From: Curvibacter cyanobacteriorum
GTDB taxonomy: Bacteria > Pseudomonadota > Gammaproteobacteria > Burkholderiales > Burkholderiaceae_C
Direction of reading: 5' to 3'
Length of the DNA: 64,000 bases
NCBI RefSeq assembly: GCF_028649475.1
Contig: NZ_JAQSIP010000001.1
Span: 496,001 to 560,000 of the forward strand
The translations under genes and the position numbers were made by a program. Below the pieces are notes generated by a model, which had not been told where the DNA came from, searched no databases, and worked only from the letters and a program-made list of their open reading frames with translations. Shown in pieces: positions 9,402 to 18,224 of this stretch. Numbering within the stretch: position 1 is the first letter of the stretch; every line of letters begins with the position of its first letter.

Positions 9402-10646
9402 ATGTTTCAGAATCGAACCCGTTTTCGCTCCATCGCCGCCACCCTGATCCAGCGCATCGTGCTGCTGGCGGGGGCTTGCCTTGCGGCCATGCTGGCCTTG
9501 CAGGGGTTTTTGACCTACCGCGAAACCCAGCACCGCATGGACCATGCGCTGGCCGAGATCGCCGAAAACAGCCTCCCGATGCTGTCCATCTCGCTGTGGG
9601 ACATCGAGCCCGAGGTGGTGCAGCGCCAGGTCAACTGGTTGGCCAGCCTGCCTGAGATCGGCCGCGTGCGGGTGCTGGCCAGCACCGGCCAGACCTTTGA
9701 AGCCGGGGCCCTGGCCATTGACTTGCCGGGCCCGGCGCTGCGCTCGCTCGAGATCCAGGCCCCGCAGGGCAGCAAGCCGGTGGGGCGCCTGGAGTTGTGG
9801 ATCGAGCCTGGCTACCAGGCGGCCCAGGTCGCGCACGACACCCTGGGCATTGTCACGGGCTATGTGCTTTTCACGGGCTTGTTGTGCCTGTTGGTGGGCT
9901 GGATGCTGCGGCGCGACCTGCAGCGGCCGATGCAGGAGATCGCCCGTTTTGCCGCCGAACTCAAGCCCCAGGAACTGTCACGCCCCCTCAAGCTTGAGCG
10001 CCCGCCGCGCGACCACCAGGATGAGATCGACCTGGTGACCCAGGGCTTCACCCAGTTGCAAAGCGACTTGCGCAGCCACATCGCCAACCTGGATCACCTG
10101 GTGGCCGAGCGCACCCAGCAGTTGGAGAAGCTGATCGAGGAGGTGCACCGCCTGTCCATCACCGACGCCCTGACGGGTTGCTTCAACCGCCGCGTGATTG
10201 AAGAGCGCCTGCCCGCCGAGATCGAGCGGGCGCGGCGTTATGGCCGGGCCTTGTCGGTGATCTTTGCCGACATTGACCACTTCAAGGCCATCAATGACCA
10301 GCTGGGCCATGCGGCGGGTGACGCCGTGCTGCGTGACGTGGGCGCCTTGCTGCTGGGCCAGGTGCGCACGCCGGTGGACTGGGTGGCGAGGTACGGCGGG
10401 GAGGAGTTTTTGATCGTGCTGCCCGAGAGTGATCTGGTCCACGCCTCCCAGGCGGCCCACCGCCTGCGCGAGATGATCGAAGCCCAGCCCCTGCATGTGG
10501 AGGGGCGCTTGTTGCCCCTGACCGCGAGTTTCGGGGTGGCGCAGTGTGGCCCGGATGAAGGCGTGGCCGACCTGCTGGCGCGGGCCGACGCGATGCTCTA
10601 CCACGCCAAGTCCGAGGGCCGCAACCGCGTGGAGGTCAGCGGCTGA
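9402..10646 (+). CDS. Membrane-bound diguanylate cyclase (GGDEF)
   Basis: A 414-residue protein. A first membrane helix lies near residues 12-35, a periplasmic segment runs to about 145, a second helix follows (VTGYVLFTGLLCLLVGWML), then a HAMP-like linker and a coiled coil (LDHLVAERTQQLEKLIEEVH). The catalytic domain begins ITDALTGCFNRR; GGEEF is at residues 332-336, so it should make c-di-GMP from two GTP. The product-inhibition RxxD motif is degenerate: the tetrapeptide at the right spacing is TPVD. It is transcribed 8 nt after the periplasmic binding protein, its likely sensory partner. Confidence 0.9.
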   Translation: MFQNRTRFRSIAATLIQRIVLLAGACLAAMLALQGFLTYRETQHRMDHALAEIAENSLPMLSISLWDIEPEVVQRQVNWLASLPEIGRVRVLASTGQTFEAGALAIDLPGPALRSLEIQAPQGSKPVGRLELWIEPGYQAAQVAHDTLGIVTGYVLFTGLLCLLVGWMLRRDLQRPMQEIARFAAELKPQELSRPLKLERPPRDHQDEIDLVTQGFTQLQSDLRSHIANLDHLVAERTQQLEKLIEEVHRLSITDALTGCFNRRVIEERLPAEIERARRYGRALSVIFADIDHFKAINDQLGHAAGDAVLRDVGALLLGQVRTPVDWVARYGGEEFLIVLPESDLVHASQAAHRLREMIEAQPLHVEGRLLPLTASFGVAQCGPDEGVADLLARADAMLYHAKSEGRNRVEVSG

Positions 10647-10835
10647 GGCCGTGATCCGGAGCGCCGGCGCCCCGGAACCCCGTTGCTCCGGCGCGGTCAT
10701 GCCCGCCAGCGCCTTGAAGCGGTTGCGAAGCCGCCTTCCCACCGCCCAACCCCACGTGGCCCCCAGGCACTGATGCGGGCTGCCCGGTCGTTGATGCTGG
10801 GGGGGCCGGTGCAGGGGGGCTTGAGCGCGGGGGCC
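10647..10835. other. Intergenic region between convergent genes
   Basis: 189 nt between the cyclase and the aldolase-family gene. It contains an inverted repeat CCGGAGC (10656-10662) / GCTCCGG (10685-10691) with an internal GCCGGCGC palindrome. There is no T tract on either strand and no convincing ORF. It could form a terminator-like hairpin but is not a standard one. Confidence 0.35.
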
Positions 10836-11606
10836 TCAGTCTTTGTAGCCGGGGTCCAGGCGCTCCAGTTTGCGCAGCAGGGACGGCCAGACGAAGGCGC
10901 CGCCAATGCCCCCGGTCTGCACCTTCATGGCGTGCGCCACGCCGTTGAGGATTTGCGGGTCCACCGACACCAGGTCCAGCCCGCCGGCCAGGGCGTCGAC
11001 CTGGATGCGGCAGGTGTTCTCAAACGTGTACATCGACAGGAAGGCTTCGGCAATGCTGCGGCCCACCGTGAGCAGGCCGTGGTTGCGCAGCACCAGGTAG
11101 TTGGCCTTGCCCAGGTCCGCTTGCAGGCGGGCCTTTTCGTCGTCGCGGATCGCCACGCCCTCGTAGTCGTGGTAGGCCAGCGAACTCAGCACAAAGGTGG
11201 ACTGCTGGCTGATGGGCAGGATGCCGGTTTTTTGCGCGCTGACCGCGATGCCGGCACGCGTGTGGGTGTGCAGCACGCAGCCCGCTTCGGGGCGGGCCTC
11301 GTGCACGGCGCTGTGGATCACAAAGCCCGCCGGGTTGACCGGGAACGGGCTGTCGTGCAGCTTGTTGCACTGCATGTCGACCTTGACCAGGCTGGAGGCG
11401 GTGATCTCGTCAAACATCAGGCCATACGGGTTGATCAGGAACTGGTGCTCGTCCCCGGCCACCGAAGGCGGCAACTTGGCGCTGATGTGGGTGAAAACCA
11501 GATCGCTCCAGCCGTAGGCGGCCACCAGGCGGTAGCAGGCGGCCAGGTCGACCCGGAGCTGCCATTCTTCGGCGCTGACCTGGTTCTTGAGCGAGGGGAT
11601 GTTCAT
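10836..11606 (-). CDS. Class II aldolase/adducin family protein
   Basis: 256 residues from ATG 11606 (MNIPSLKNQVSAEEWQLRVD), with GGAGA 11 nt upstream. The class II aldolase fold is shown by GWSDLVFTHISAKLP, the metal-binding histidines in HSAVHEARPEAGCVLHTHTRAG and the later histidine in LVLRNHGLLTVG. Family members with the full His set include L-fuculose-phosphate aldolase and ribulose-phosphate 4-epimerase, but this branch (about 250 residues, adducin-like) usually lacks an assigned substrate. It is a single gene, divergent from the large GGDEF-EAL gene and convergent with the cyclase. Confidence 0.87.
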   Translation of the reverse strand: MNIPSLKNQVSAEEWQLRVDLAACYRLVAAYGWSDLVFTHISAKLPPSVAGDEHQFLINPYGLMFDEITASSLVKVDMQCNKLHDSPFPVNPAGFVIHSAVHEARPEAGCVLHTHTRAGIAVSAQKTGILPISQQSTFVLSSLAYHDYEGVAIRDDEKARLQADLGKANYLVLRNHGLLTVGRSIAEAFLSMYTFENTCRIQVDALAGGLDLVSVDPQILNGVAHAMKVQTGGIGGAFVWPSLLRKLERLDPGYKD

Positions 11607-11781
11607 GGTGTCTGTCTCCAATGGGGGTGGGGCCTGTGGCGGCAGCGCATCTTGCCCCAGGGCGGGCGCGGACCGTGTCAAGGAATTGACAGCGTCGCGC
11701 ATGCCGGACTTTCTTGACCGGGATCAACCCGCCGTGGAGGGGGCATTTTTAGAATCGGCGCTGCCCGACCCTCCTCACTTG

Positions 11782-14700
11782 ATGCTCCGCTCCCTGATCT
11801 CCCGCCGGCTGCTGTTGCTGGCGCTCATCTTGACCTTGTTGATCGGGGGCCTGTCGGCGTACCTCGCGCGCGCCGACTTCGAGGCCACCTGGGCCCGCGC
11901 CGATGAGCGCGATGCCCACGTGTTGATCAGCATGGGGCAGCAACTGGACCGCATCTTCTCGGTGGCCGACATCACGCTGCAGGGCTTGCAGAGCGACCTG
12001 CACGATCCCCTGGTGCAAAAAGCGGCACCGCCCCTCAAGCACCGCCTTTTGTTTGGGCGCATCCACGACCGCCCGGTGATCAGCACCCTGCTGGTGGTGG
12101 ACAGCGAGGGCCGCGTCACGGCCGAGGCCTCCAGCCTGGTGCCCAAAGCCCGCAACCTGGCCGAGCGCGACTACTTCCGAGCCCAGCGCGACACCAACGA
12201 GGACGCCTTGTTTGTCAGCGCGCCCTACCTGTCCAAGATCACCGGGCTGCCTGCCGTGGGCCTGAGTCGGCGGCTGAACGACCGCCAGGGGCAGTTTGAG
12301 GGCGTGGTGGTCGGGTCCTTCAAGCAGTCTTTTCTGCAGGGCTTGATCGACAGTGTCGAGCTCGACGCCGGTGCCACCCTGTGGCTGGAGCGCAGCGATG
12401 GCACCTGGCTCGCGGGCGGGCCCTGGCCCGACAGCGCGAGTGCCGAGGCCCAACGCCCCTGGCCGGTGCAAGCGCTGTCGGGCTTGGCGGGCCCGGGGCA
12501 CCTGCATTGGCCCGCCGGACCGAACACACCGGCCCGGGCGGTCAGTTACCTCAACCTCAAGGACTGGCCGGTGCGCCTGGTGCTGGCGCGCAGCCGGGGC
12601 TCGATCGAGGCCGCCTGGTGGCGGCGCACGGCCTGGGTGGCGGGCGTCACGGTGCTGCTGATGGTGGGCTGTCTGGGCATGGCGGTGTTGTTCGAGCGCG
12701 AGCTGCGGCGCCGCCAGCGCGTGTCCGTCAAGCTCAGCCATGCCGAGGGGCATTTGCGCACCATCCTCAACCACCTGCCTTCGCTGGTCAGCTACTGGGA
12801 CCGGGACTGGCGCAACCTGTTCGCCAACCACCTGCACCGCGACTGGTTTGGCCTGCTGCCCGGCTTCATGCGCGGCGAACGCCTGCCCGACCTGCTGGGG
12901 CCGGCCATGGCGCGGCGCTATGGCTTCTACCTTGACCAGGCGATGGCAGGTCAGGCGCAGACCTTCGAGTGGCCGGTGCGCGGCCCGGACCAGGTGCCTC
13001 GCACCCTGCTGGTCTCGCTGGCCCCCGATCGCCGCGCGGGCGAGGTGGCCGGGGTTTTTGTGCAGATCGTGGACATCAGCGAGCGCAAGCAGGCCGAGGC
13101 CCAGGTGTTCGAGGAGAAGGAACGCTTCCGCGTCACGCTGAGTTCGATTGGCGACGCGGTGATCACCGTCGACGTGCAGGGCCGCGTCACCTACCTCAAC
13201 CCGGTGGCCGAGCTGATGACCGGTTGGCGCAACGACCTGGCCCAGGGCCTGGCCGTGGAGGTGGTGATGCCCATCGTGCACTCGCTGGAGGGCACGCCGG
13301 TGCGCAGCCCGGTGCGGTTGGCGCTGGAGTTGCAAAAGACGGTGGGCCTGGCCGCCGAGAGCGCCCTGGTGCGCCTGGACGGCCAGCGTTTCGACATCGA
13401 GGATTCGGCCGCCCCCATCACCGACCGGCACGGCGACATCATTGGCGCGGTGATGGTGTTCCATGACATTTCCGAGATGCGCTCCATGGCTATCCGCATG
13501 GCCCACCTGGCCCAGCACGATGCGCTGACCGGCCTGCCCAACCGCCTGTTGCTGCACGAGCGGGCCCAGCACGCCATCGAGCAGGCGCAGCGCGAGGGGC
13601 GCCAGGTGGCGGTGATGTACCTGGACCTGGACCGCTTCAAGATGGTCAACGATTCGCTCGGGCACGAAGCCGGGGACCGCCTGCTGGTGGACTTCTCGCG
13701 GCGCCTGTCCACGGTGATCCGCCACACCGACATCCTGAGCCGCCAGGGCGGTGACGAGTTCGTGGTGCTGCAGACCGGCCTCAGCGACCCGTCCCAGGCC
13801 GGCCAGCTGGCGCAAAAGCTGCTGCGCCTGTGCGCGGCGCCGTTCCTGGTCAACGGGCACGAGCTCAATGTGTCGGCGTCGATCGGCATCAGCCTGTTCC
13901 CTGGCGATGGCGCCAGCTTTGACGAGCTGGCCAAGCACGCCGACGCCGCGCTCTACGCGGCCAAGTCGGCCGGTCGAAACCGCTTTCATTACTTCACGCG
14001 CGAGCTGGGGGTGGCCGCCCAGCAGCGCCTGCAGCAGGAGCAGGCCTTGAAGACCGCGCTGCTGAACCAGGAGATCTACGTCGAGTACCAGCCCAAGATC
14101 GACTTCAGCAGCGACCAGCTGGTGGGGGTCGAGGCGCTGGTGCGCTGGCGCCGTCAGGGCCAGGTGGTCTCGCCCGCCCAGTTCATCCCGGTGGCCGAGG
14201 AAAGCGGGCAGATCATCGAGATCGGCCGCCATGTGCTGCGCACCGCGTGCCGCGATGCGCGGCGCGTGCTGGTGGGGCCGCTGCATGCGGTGCCGGTGGC
14301 CGTCAATGTGTCGATCCGGCAGCTGACCGACCCGAGCTTTGTGGGCGACCTCCAGTCCGCACTGGCCGAGAGCGGCTTGCCCGGCCACGCACTGGAGATC
14401 GAGGTCACCGAGAGCGTGCTGATGCAAAACATGGAGGCCGCGGCCGAGGTGCTGGGCAAGATCAAGGCCCTGGGCGTGCGCATCGCGATCGACGACTTTG
14501 GCACCGGTTACTCGAGCCTGGCCTACCTGGCCAGCTTGCCGGTGGATGTGCTGAAGATCGACAAGTTCTTTGTCGATGCCTATGCGACGCACCCGAAGAA
14601 CATGGCCGTCATCACCGCCATCATCGACCTCGCGCAGCATTTGCAACTGGAGGTGATCGCCGAGGGGGTGGAGACCCGCACCCAAGCCGACTTCCTGTTG

Positions 14701-14823
14701 GCCCACGGCTGCCGATGCATGCAGGGCTATTACTTCAGCCGCCCGCTGTCCTTGCCCGCGCTGCAGGACTACGCCGAACGCCTGAACCCCGAGTTGCTGA
14801 CGCCCGACCGCCAAGCGGCTTGA
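11782..14823 (+). CDS. Cache-PAS-PAS-GGDEF-EAL bifunctional c-di-GMP protein
   Basis: 1013 residues from ATG 11782; in-frame upstream codons would add a non-membrane tail before the first helix and are less likely. Order: membrane helix at 5-25 (LLLLALILTLLIGGLSAYL), periplasmic Cache-type sensor at about 30-275, second helix near 283-303 (VAGVTVLLMVGCLGMAV), PAS near 322-440, PAS near 446-570, GGDEF with GGDEF at 656-660, EAL with EAL at 784-786. The GGDEF domain keeps an inhibitory-site RxxD (RHTD) five residues upstream. The EAL domain keeps NVS, EVTES, IDDFGTGYSS, KIDKFF and EGVET, so both synthesis and hydrolysis of c-di-GMP look possible. The signal is probably a small extracytoplasmic ligand. 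Confidence 0.93.
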   Translation: MLRSLISRRLLLLALILTLLIGGLSAYLARADFEATWARADERDAHVLISMGQQLDRIFSVADITLQGLQSDLHDPLVQKAAPPLKHRLLFGRIHDRPVISTLLVVDSEGRVTAEASSLVPKARNLAERDYFRAQRDTNEDALFVSAPYLSKITGLPAVGLSRRLNDRQGQFEGVVVGSFKQSFLQGLIDSVELDAGATLWLERSDGTWLAGGPWPDSASAEAQRPWPVQALSGLAGPGHLHWPAGPNTPARAVSYLNLKDWPVRLVLARSRGSIEAAWWRRTAWVAGVTVLLMVGCLGMAVLFERELRRRQRVSVKLSHAEGHLRTILNHLPSLVSYWDRDWRNLFANHLHRDWFGLLPGFMRGERLPDLLGPAMARRYGFYLDQAMAGQAQTFEWPVRGPDQVPRTLLVSLAPDRRAGEVAGVFVQIVDISERKQAEAQVFEEKERFRVTLSSIGDAVITVDVQGRVTYLNPVAELMTGWRNDLAQGLAVEVVMPIVHSLEGTPVRSPVRLALELQKTVGLAAESALVRLDGQRFDIEDSAAPITDRHGDIIGAVMVFHDISEMRSMAIRMAHLAQHDALTGLPNRLLLHERAQHAIEQAQREGRQVAVMYLDLDRFKMVNDSLGHEAGDRLLVDFSRRLSTVIRHTDILSRQGGDEFVVLQTGLSDPSQAGQLAQKLLRLCAAPFLVNGHELNVSASIGISLFPGDGASFDELAKHADAALYAAKSAGRNRFHYFTRELGVAAQQRLQQEQALKTALLNQEIYVEYQPKIDFSSDQLVGVEALVRWRRQGQVVSPAQFIPVAEESGQIIEIGRHVLRTACRDARRVLVGPLHAVPVAVNVSIRQLTDPSFVGDLQSALAESGLPGHALEIEVTESVLMQNMEAAAEVLGKIKALGVRIAIDDFGTGYSSLAYLASLPVDVLKIDKFFVDAYATHPKNMAVITAIIDLAQHLQLEVIAEGVETRTQADFLLAHGCRCMQGYYFSRPLSLPALQDYAERLNPELLTPDRQAA

Positions 14824-14876
14824 GCGTCAAGCGAAGGGGGCGTCTGTCAGGCCGGCCGGCCCGGCCCCAACCGGGC

Positions 14877-15890
14877 TCAGAACAGTTCGACGTCGTCGAC
14901 GGCCACGGTGGGCGTGGCCAGCTGGCCGCTGGTGATGAGTTCGTCGTAGTGGCAGACCTGGTTGCGCCCGTGCTCTTTGGCGTAGTAGAGCGCCTGGTCG
15001 GCGTGCCCGAGGATTTCCACCGCGGTGCCGCGCTGGGTGCTGACAAAACCCAGGCTGACCGTGACGCGGCCGACCTGCGGGAAGGCGTGCGCCTCGACCG
15101 AAGCCCGGAAGCGGTTGAAGATCTGGCGCGCCGTCTCCAGCGTGGCCGAACGCAGCAGGATCACAAATTCCTCGCCGCCAAAGCGGAAGATGCGGTCCTG
15201 GGCCCGGAACGAGGAGCGCAGCAGGTTGGCCATCAGGATCAGCACTTCATCGCCATACAGGTGGCCAAAGCGGTCGTTGACCTGCTTGAAGTGGTCGATG
15301 TCGACCACCGCCAGCCAATGCTGGGGCACGTCGGTCGGGTCGGCTTCTGCCGCGCCTGACGCGTGACCTGGTCGCGCGAACTCGGCGTCGAAGGTCTTGC
15401 GGTTGAACAGACCCGTCAGCGCATCGCGCTCGCTGTAGTCGAGCAGGCTCTGGTAGTTGCGGTAGACGTGAAAAATGCCATGGATCACGTTGAGCATGTC
15501 CTGGCTCAGCGCCTTGTCATTGCGGATCTCAAGGCAGGCCACCACCTTTTCGTGCAGCCAGACCGGCAGCCACAGCTCGGTTTCGCCGGCTTCGCCCTGG
15601 GTCTCGAGGGTGCTGAGGCGCTGCTCGATGCACTTGACCAGTGCCGGGTAGGCGGCCAGCGGCAGGCGTGGCAGGTCGGCGTGTTGGGACTCTTCGATCG
15701 AGTGCAGCTTGCCATCCTGGATCCAGGCCTTGGGGCGGATGTGGGTTTCCTCGCCAATGCTGACCACTTCAAGGGCGCGGATCTCCTTCACCCCGCCCAG
15801 CTGGTGCAGGGCGGAAATGACCGAGATCTCCAGGCGAGCGTGGTCCCGGTGACCCGTGATCTCAACCAGATGCTGCAGTAAAGGCTTCAT
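14877..15890 (-). CDS. Soluble diguanylate cyclase with N-terminal GAF-like domain
   Basis: 337 residues from ATG 15890; a TTG two codons upstream is the alternative. No membrane segment or signal peptide. Residues 1-150 form a mixed alpha/beta domain (ELWLPVWLHEKVVACLEIRND fits a GAF-like sensor). The GGDEF domain then starts at RDALTGLFNRKTFDAEF, with a short insert (SGAAEADPTDVPQ) before WLAVVDIDHFKQVND. GGEEF is at 238-242 with a canonical RxxD inhibitory site (RAQD). It should make c-di-GMP in the cytoplasm. It is convergent with the GGDEF-EAL gene, 53 nt away. Confidence 0.9.
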   Translation of the reverse strand: MKPLLQHLVEITGHRDHARLEISVISALHQLGGVKEIRALEVVSIGEETHIRPKAWIQDGKLHSIEESQHADLPRLPLAAYPALVKCIEQRLSTLETQGEAGETELWLPVWLHEKVVACLEIRNDKALSQDMLNVIHGIFHVYRNYQSLLDYSERDALTGLFNRKTFDAEFARPGHASGAAEADPTDVPQHWLAVVDIDHFKQVNDRFGHLYGDEVLILMANLLRSSFRAQDRIFRFGGEEFVILLRSATLETARQIFNRFRASVEAHAFPQVGRVTVSLGFVSTQRGTAVEILGHADQALYYAKEHGRNQVCHYDELITSGQLATPTVAVDDVELF

Positions 15891-16178
15891 TGTCAAAACC
15901 GCTTTGCGCTGTGATCCAACAGACCAAATGGAGCCCCGTGAGGGCGATCCGCACGGTGGACTGTCAACCCTTCAAGGGCCCGACGGGGGACTGGGTCCGC
16001 TGTTCGGGTGTCGGCGCTTGTCGATGGGACAGGTTGGCCAGAGAAAGGTCGAAAACGGGCGATGTTAGCCAAGTTCGGGTCGGGCGTGCGCACTTTGAGG
16101 GGGCGCAGGGCGCCAAAACTTGAAAATCGGGTCGTTCTGTCGTGTGGGCGCCGCAGTTCAGTCGGCGTCCCTTGGGTT
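15891..16178. other. Intergenic region upstream of the soluble cyclase
   Basis: 288 nt between the start of the cyclase gene and the end of trmB, both minus strand. I see no convincing gene. An imperfect hairpin GGGCGCCG/CGGCGTCCC (16146-16171) lies just after the trmB stop and may help end its transcript, though no U run follows on the minus strand. Confidence 0.4.
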
Positions 16179-16955
16179 TTAGCGCTTCTCAAACACCACG
16201 TCCCACACGCCGTGCCCGAGGCGCAGGCCGCGCTTTTCGAACTTGGTCAGCGGCCGGTAGGCGGGCTTCTCGGCGTAACCGCCGTCGGCTTGGCGGTTGC
16301 GCAGCCGCGGCTCGGCGCCCAGCACTTCGAGCATTTGCTCGGCGTAGGGCTGCCAGTCGGTGGCGCAGTGCAGGTAGCCGCCGGGGCGCAGGCGTGCCGC
16401 CAATTTGGCCACCAGCGGGCTCTGGATCAGGCGGCGCTTGTTGTGCTTGGTCTTGTGCCAGGGGTCGGGGAAGAAGATGTGCACACCGTCCAGCACCTCC
16501 TCGGGCAGCATGTGGTCGATCACCTCGACGGCATCGTGTTGCAGGATGCGGATGTTGGTCAGCCCCTGTTCGCCGATGTGCTTGAGCAGGGCGCCCACGC
16601 CGGGTTCGTGCACTTCGCAGCACAGGAAGTGGGTGTCGGGCATCAGCCCTGCGATGTGGGCGGTGGCGTCTCCCATGCCAAAGCCGATTTCCAGCACCAC
16701 CGGGCCCGGACCGCCGAAGGCCTGTTCCAGGTTCAGAGGCTGGGCTTGGTAGGGCAGCACATAGGTGGGGCCCCAGGCCTCAAAGGCCTTGGCCTGGCCC
16801 GTGGTGGTGCGGCCAGCCCGGCGCACAAAGCTCTTGATGGTCTTGGGGAACGCCACGCCCGCGGGGGCCGCACCCGGGTTGGGTGCGGCTGCCGGGGCCG
16901 CCGAGGTGTCGGCAGCGGCGGTCGGGTAGGGCGTGGGGGCTTGGGGGTCTTGCAT
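16179..16955 (-). CDS. trmB: tRNA (guanine-N7)-methyltransferase
   Basis: 258 residues from ATG 16955 (AAGG just upstream). The enzyme methylates G46 of tRNA with S-adenosylmethionine. The first 45 residues are an Ala/Pro-rich tail; the conserved part begins [17 protein letters not shown], then the SAM-binding [35 protein letters not shown] (the family hallmark PDPW-KKRH type motif) and [15 protein letters not shown] -10-like TACAAT at 17025-17020 (minus) may give it its own promoter after gluQRS. Confidence 0.95.
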   Translation of the reverse strand: MQDPQAPTPYPTAAADTSAAPAAAPNPGAAPAGVAFPKTIKSFVRRAGRTTTGQAKAFEAWGPTYVLPYQAQPLNLEQAFGGPGPVVLEIGFGMGDATAHIAGLMPDTHFLCCEVHEPGVGALLKHIGEQGLTNIRILQHDAVEVIDHMLPEEVLDGVHIFFPDPWHKTKHNKRRLIQSPLVAKLAARLRPGGYLHCATDWQPYAEQMLEVLGAEPRLRNRQADGGYAEKPAYRPLTKFEKRGLRLGHGVWDVVFEKR

Positions 16956-17042
16956 GGTGGCCTTGGATCGATCGGGTCCTCCGTGGCGCCGGGGCGCTGC
17001 GGACAGACGGTAGCCCTGAATTGTAGGCAAGCTGGCGGGGGC

Positions 17043-18023
17043 TCAGGCACCTGGGCGCCGGGATGGGCCCCATTGGGCCTGCCAGGCGGGCAGCCAGTGC
17101 CGCAACCAGTCGGCTGGCGCCCTTGGCGCACCGTCCACCGGCAGGCTCAGCACCCGGGCGGCGGCACACAGGGCCGCACTGGCCTGGGCGGGGCTGTCGG
17201 TGGGCACGGCGGGGGCGCCGTGTTGTTTGGACAATTTCTCGCCGCTCGCATCGAGCACCAGCGGGGTGTGCAGGTAGTGCGGGTGGGGCAGGCCCAGGGC
17301 CTCCTGCAGCCACCACTGGCGGGCGGTGTTGTCGCACAGGTCGGCCCCTCGCACGATGTGGGTCACGCCCTGCGCGCCATCGTCCACCACCACGGCCAGT
17401 TGGTAGGCCCACAGGCCGTCCGCGCGTTGCAGCACAAAGTCACCGACTTCGGTGGCCACGCACTGCTGTTGGGGGCCCAGCCGGCGGTCCTGCCAGGCAT
17501 GGGGGCTGGGGGCGAGGTCGGTGCGCAGCCGCCAGGCGCGGGCACTGCGACCTGACAAGCCTCGGCGGCAGGTGCCGGGGTAGACCGCCACTTGGTGACG
17601 CGTTCGTTGGTAGCCCTGCGCCGCCAGGGCCTGTTCGATGTCCTTGCGTGTGCAGGCGCAGCCATAGGCCCAGTCGCGCGCCACCAGGTCCTGCAAGGCG
17701 GCCGCATAGAGCGCATGGCGCTGCGACTGCCACACGGGCGGGGCGTCGGGCAGCAGGGCACAGTCTTGCAGCTGTTTGAGCAGCCATTGGTCGGCACCGG
17801 GCTGACAGCGTGGCGGGTCGATGTCCTCGATGCGCACCAGCCACTGGCCGCCGTGCACCCGGGCGTCCAGCCAGCTGGCCAAGGCCGCCACCAGGGAGCC
17901 CGCATGCAGCGGCCCGGTGGGGGAGGGCGCAAAGCGGCCCACGTAGGGGCGCGGCCGCGCAGCGGTTTCAGGGGGCGGCGCGGCTGGTCGGGGGGAGGGC
18001 AGCGGGGCCCGCGCCGTGGTCAT
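17043..18023 (-). CDS. gluQ: Glutamyl-Q tRNA(Asp) synthetase
   Basis: 326 residues if started at ATG 18023; ATG 18170 is in frame and would add 49 low-complexity residues. The core is a truncated Glu[20 protein letters not shown] (HIGH-like HAGS), RIEDIDPPR, a zinc site formed by CACTRKD with a later YPGTCRRG, and [11 protein letters not shown] in place of KMSKS. There is no C-terminal anticodon-binding domain, as expected for GluQRS, which glutamylates the queuosine at position 34 of tRNA(Asp). It is followed by trmB, another tRNA modification gene, after 87 nt. Confidence 0.93.
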   Translation of the reverse strand: MTTARAPLPSPRPAAPPPETAARPRPYVGRFAPSPTGPLHAGSLVAALASWLDARVHGGQWLVRIEDIDPPRCQPGADQWLLKQLQDCALLPDAPPVWQSQRHALYAAALQDLVARDWAYGCACTRKDIEQALAAQGYQRTRHQVAVYPGTCRRGLSGRSARAWRLRTDLAPSPHAWQDRRLGPQQQCVATEVGDFVLQRADGLWAYQLAVVVDDGAQGVTHIVRGADLCDNTARQWWLQEALGLPHPHYLHTPLVLDASGEKLSKQHGAPAVPTDSPAQASAALCAAARVLSLPVDGAPRAPADWLRHWLPAWQAQWGPSRRPGA

Positions 18024-18224
18024 TGCACTGGTCGGTGTGTTGGGCAGCGTGTTGGACAGCGTTTGGGGAGGTGCGTCGGGGGGGGCGTTGGGGGGCTCGT
18101 TGTGGGACGCGCTCAGGCGCACAGCGGGGGGCGCTGTTGGGCACGGGGTGGGAGGCAAGGCATTCGACATCGATTCAAAGCCGCCGTGCCACCGCCTGTG
18201 GGCGGCGGCGCGGCGCGGGGGCAC

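Noticed and set aside
11749-14814. 1021-codon open frame antisense to the GGDEF-EAL gene
   Set aside because: Shadow of a gene with full Cache, PAS, GGDEF and EAL motifs; no motif of its own.
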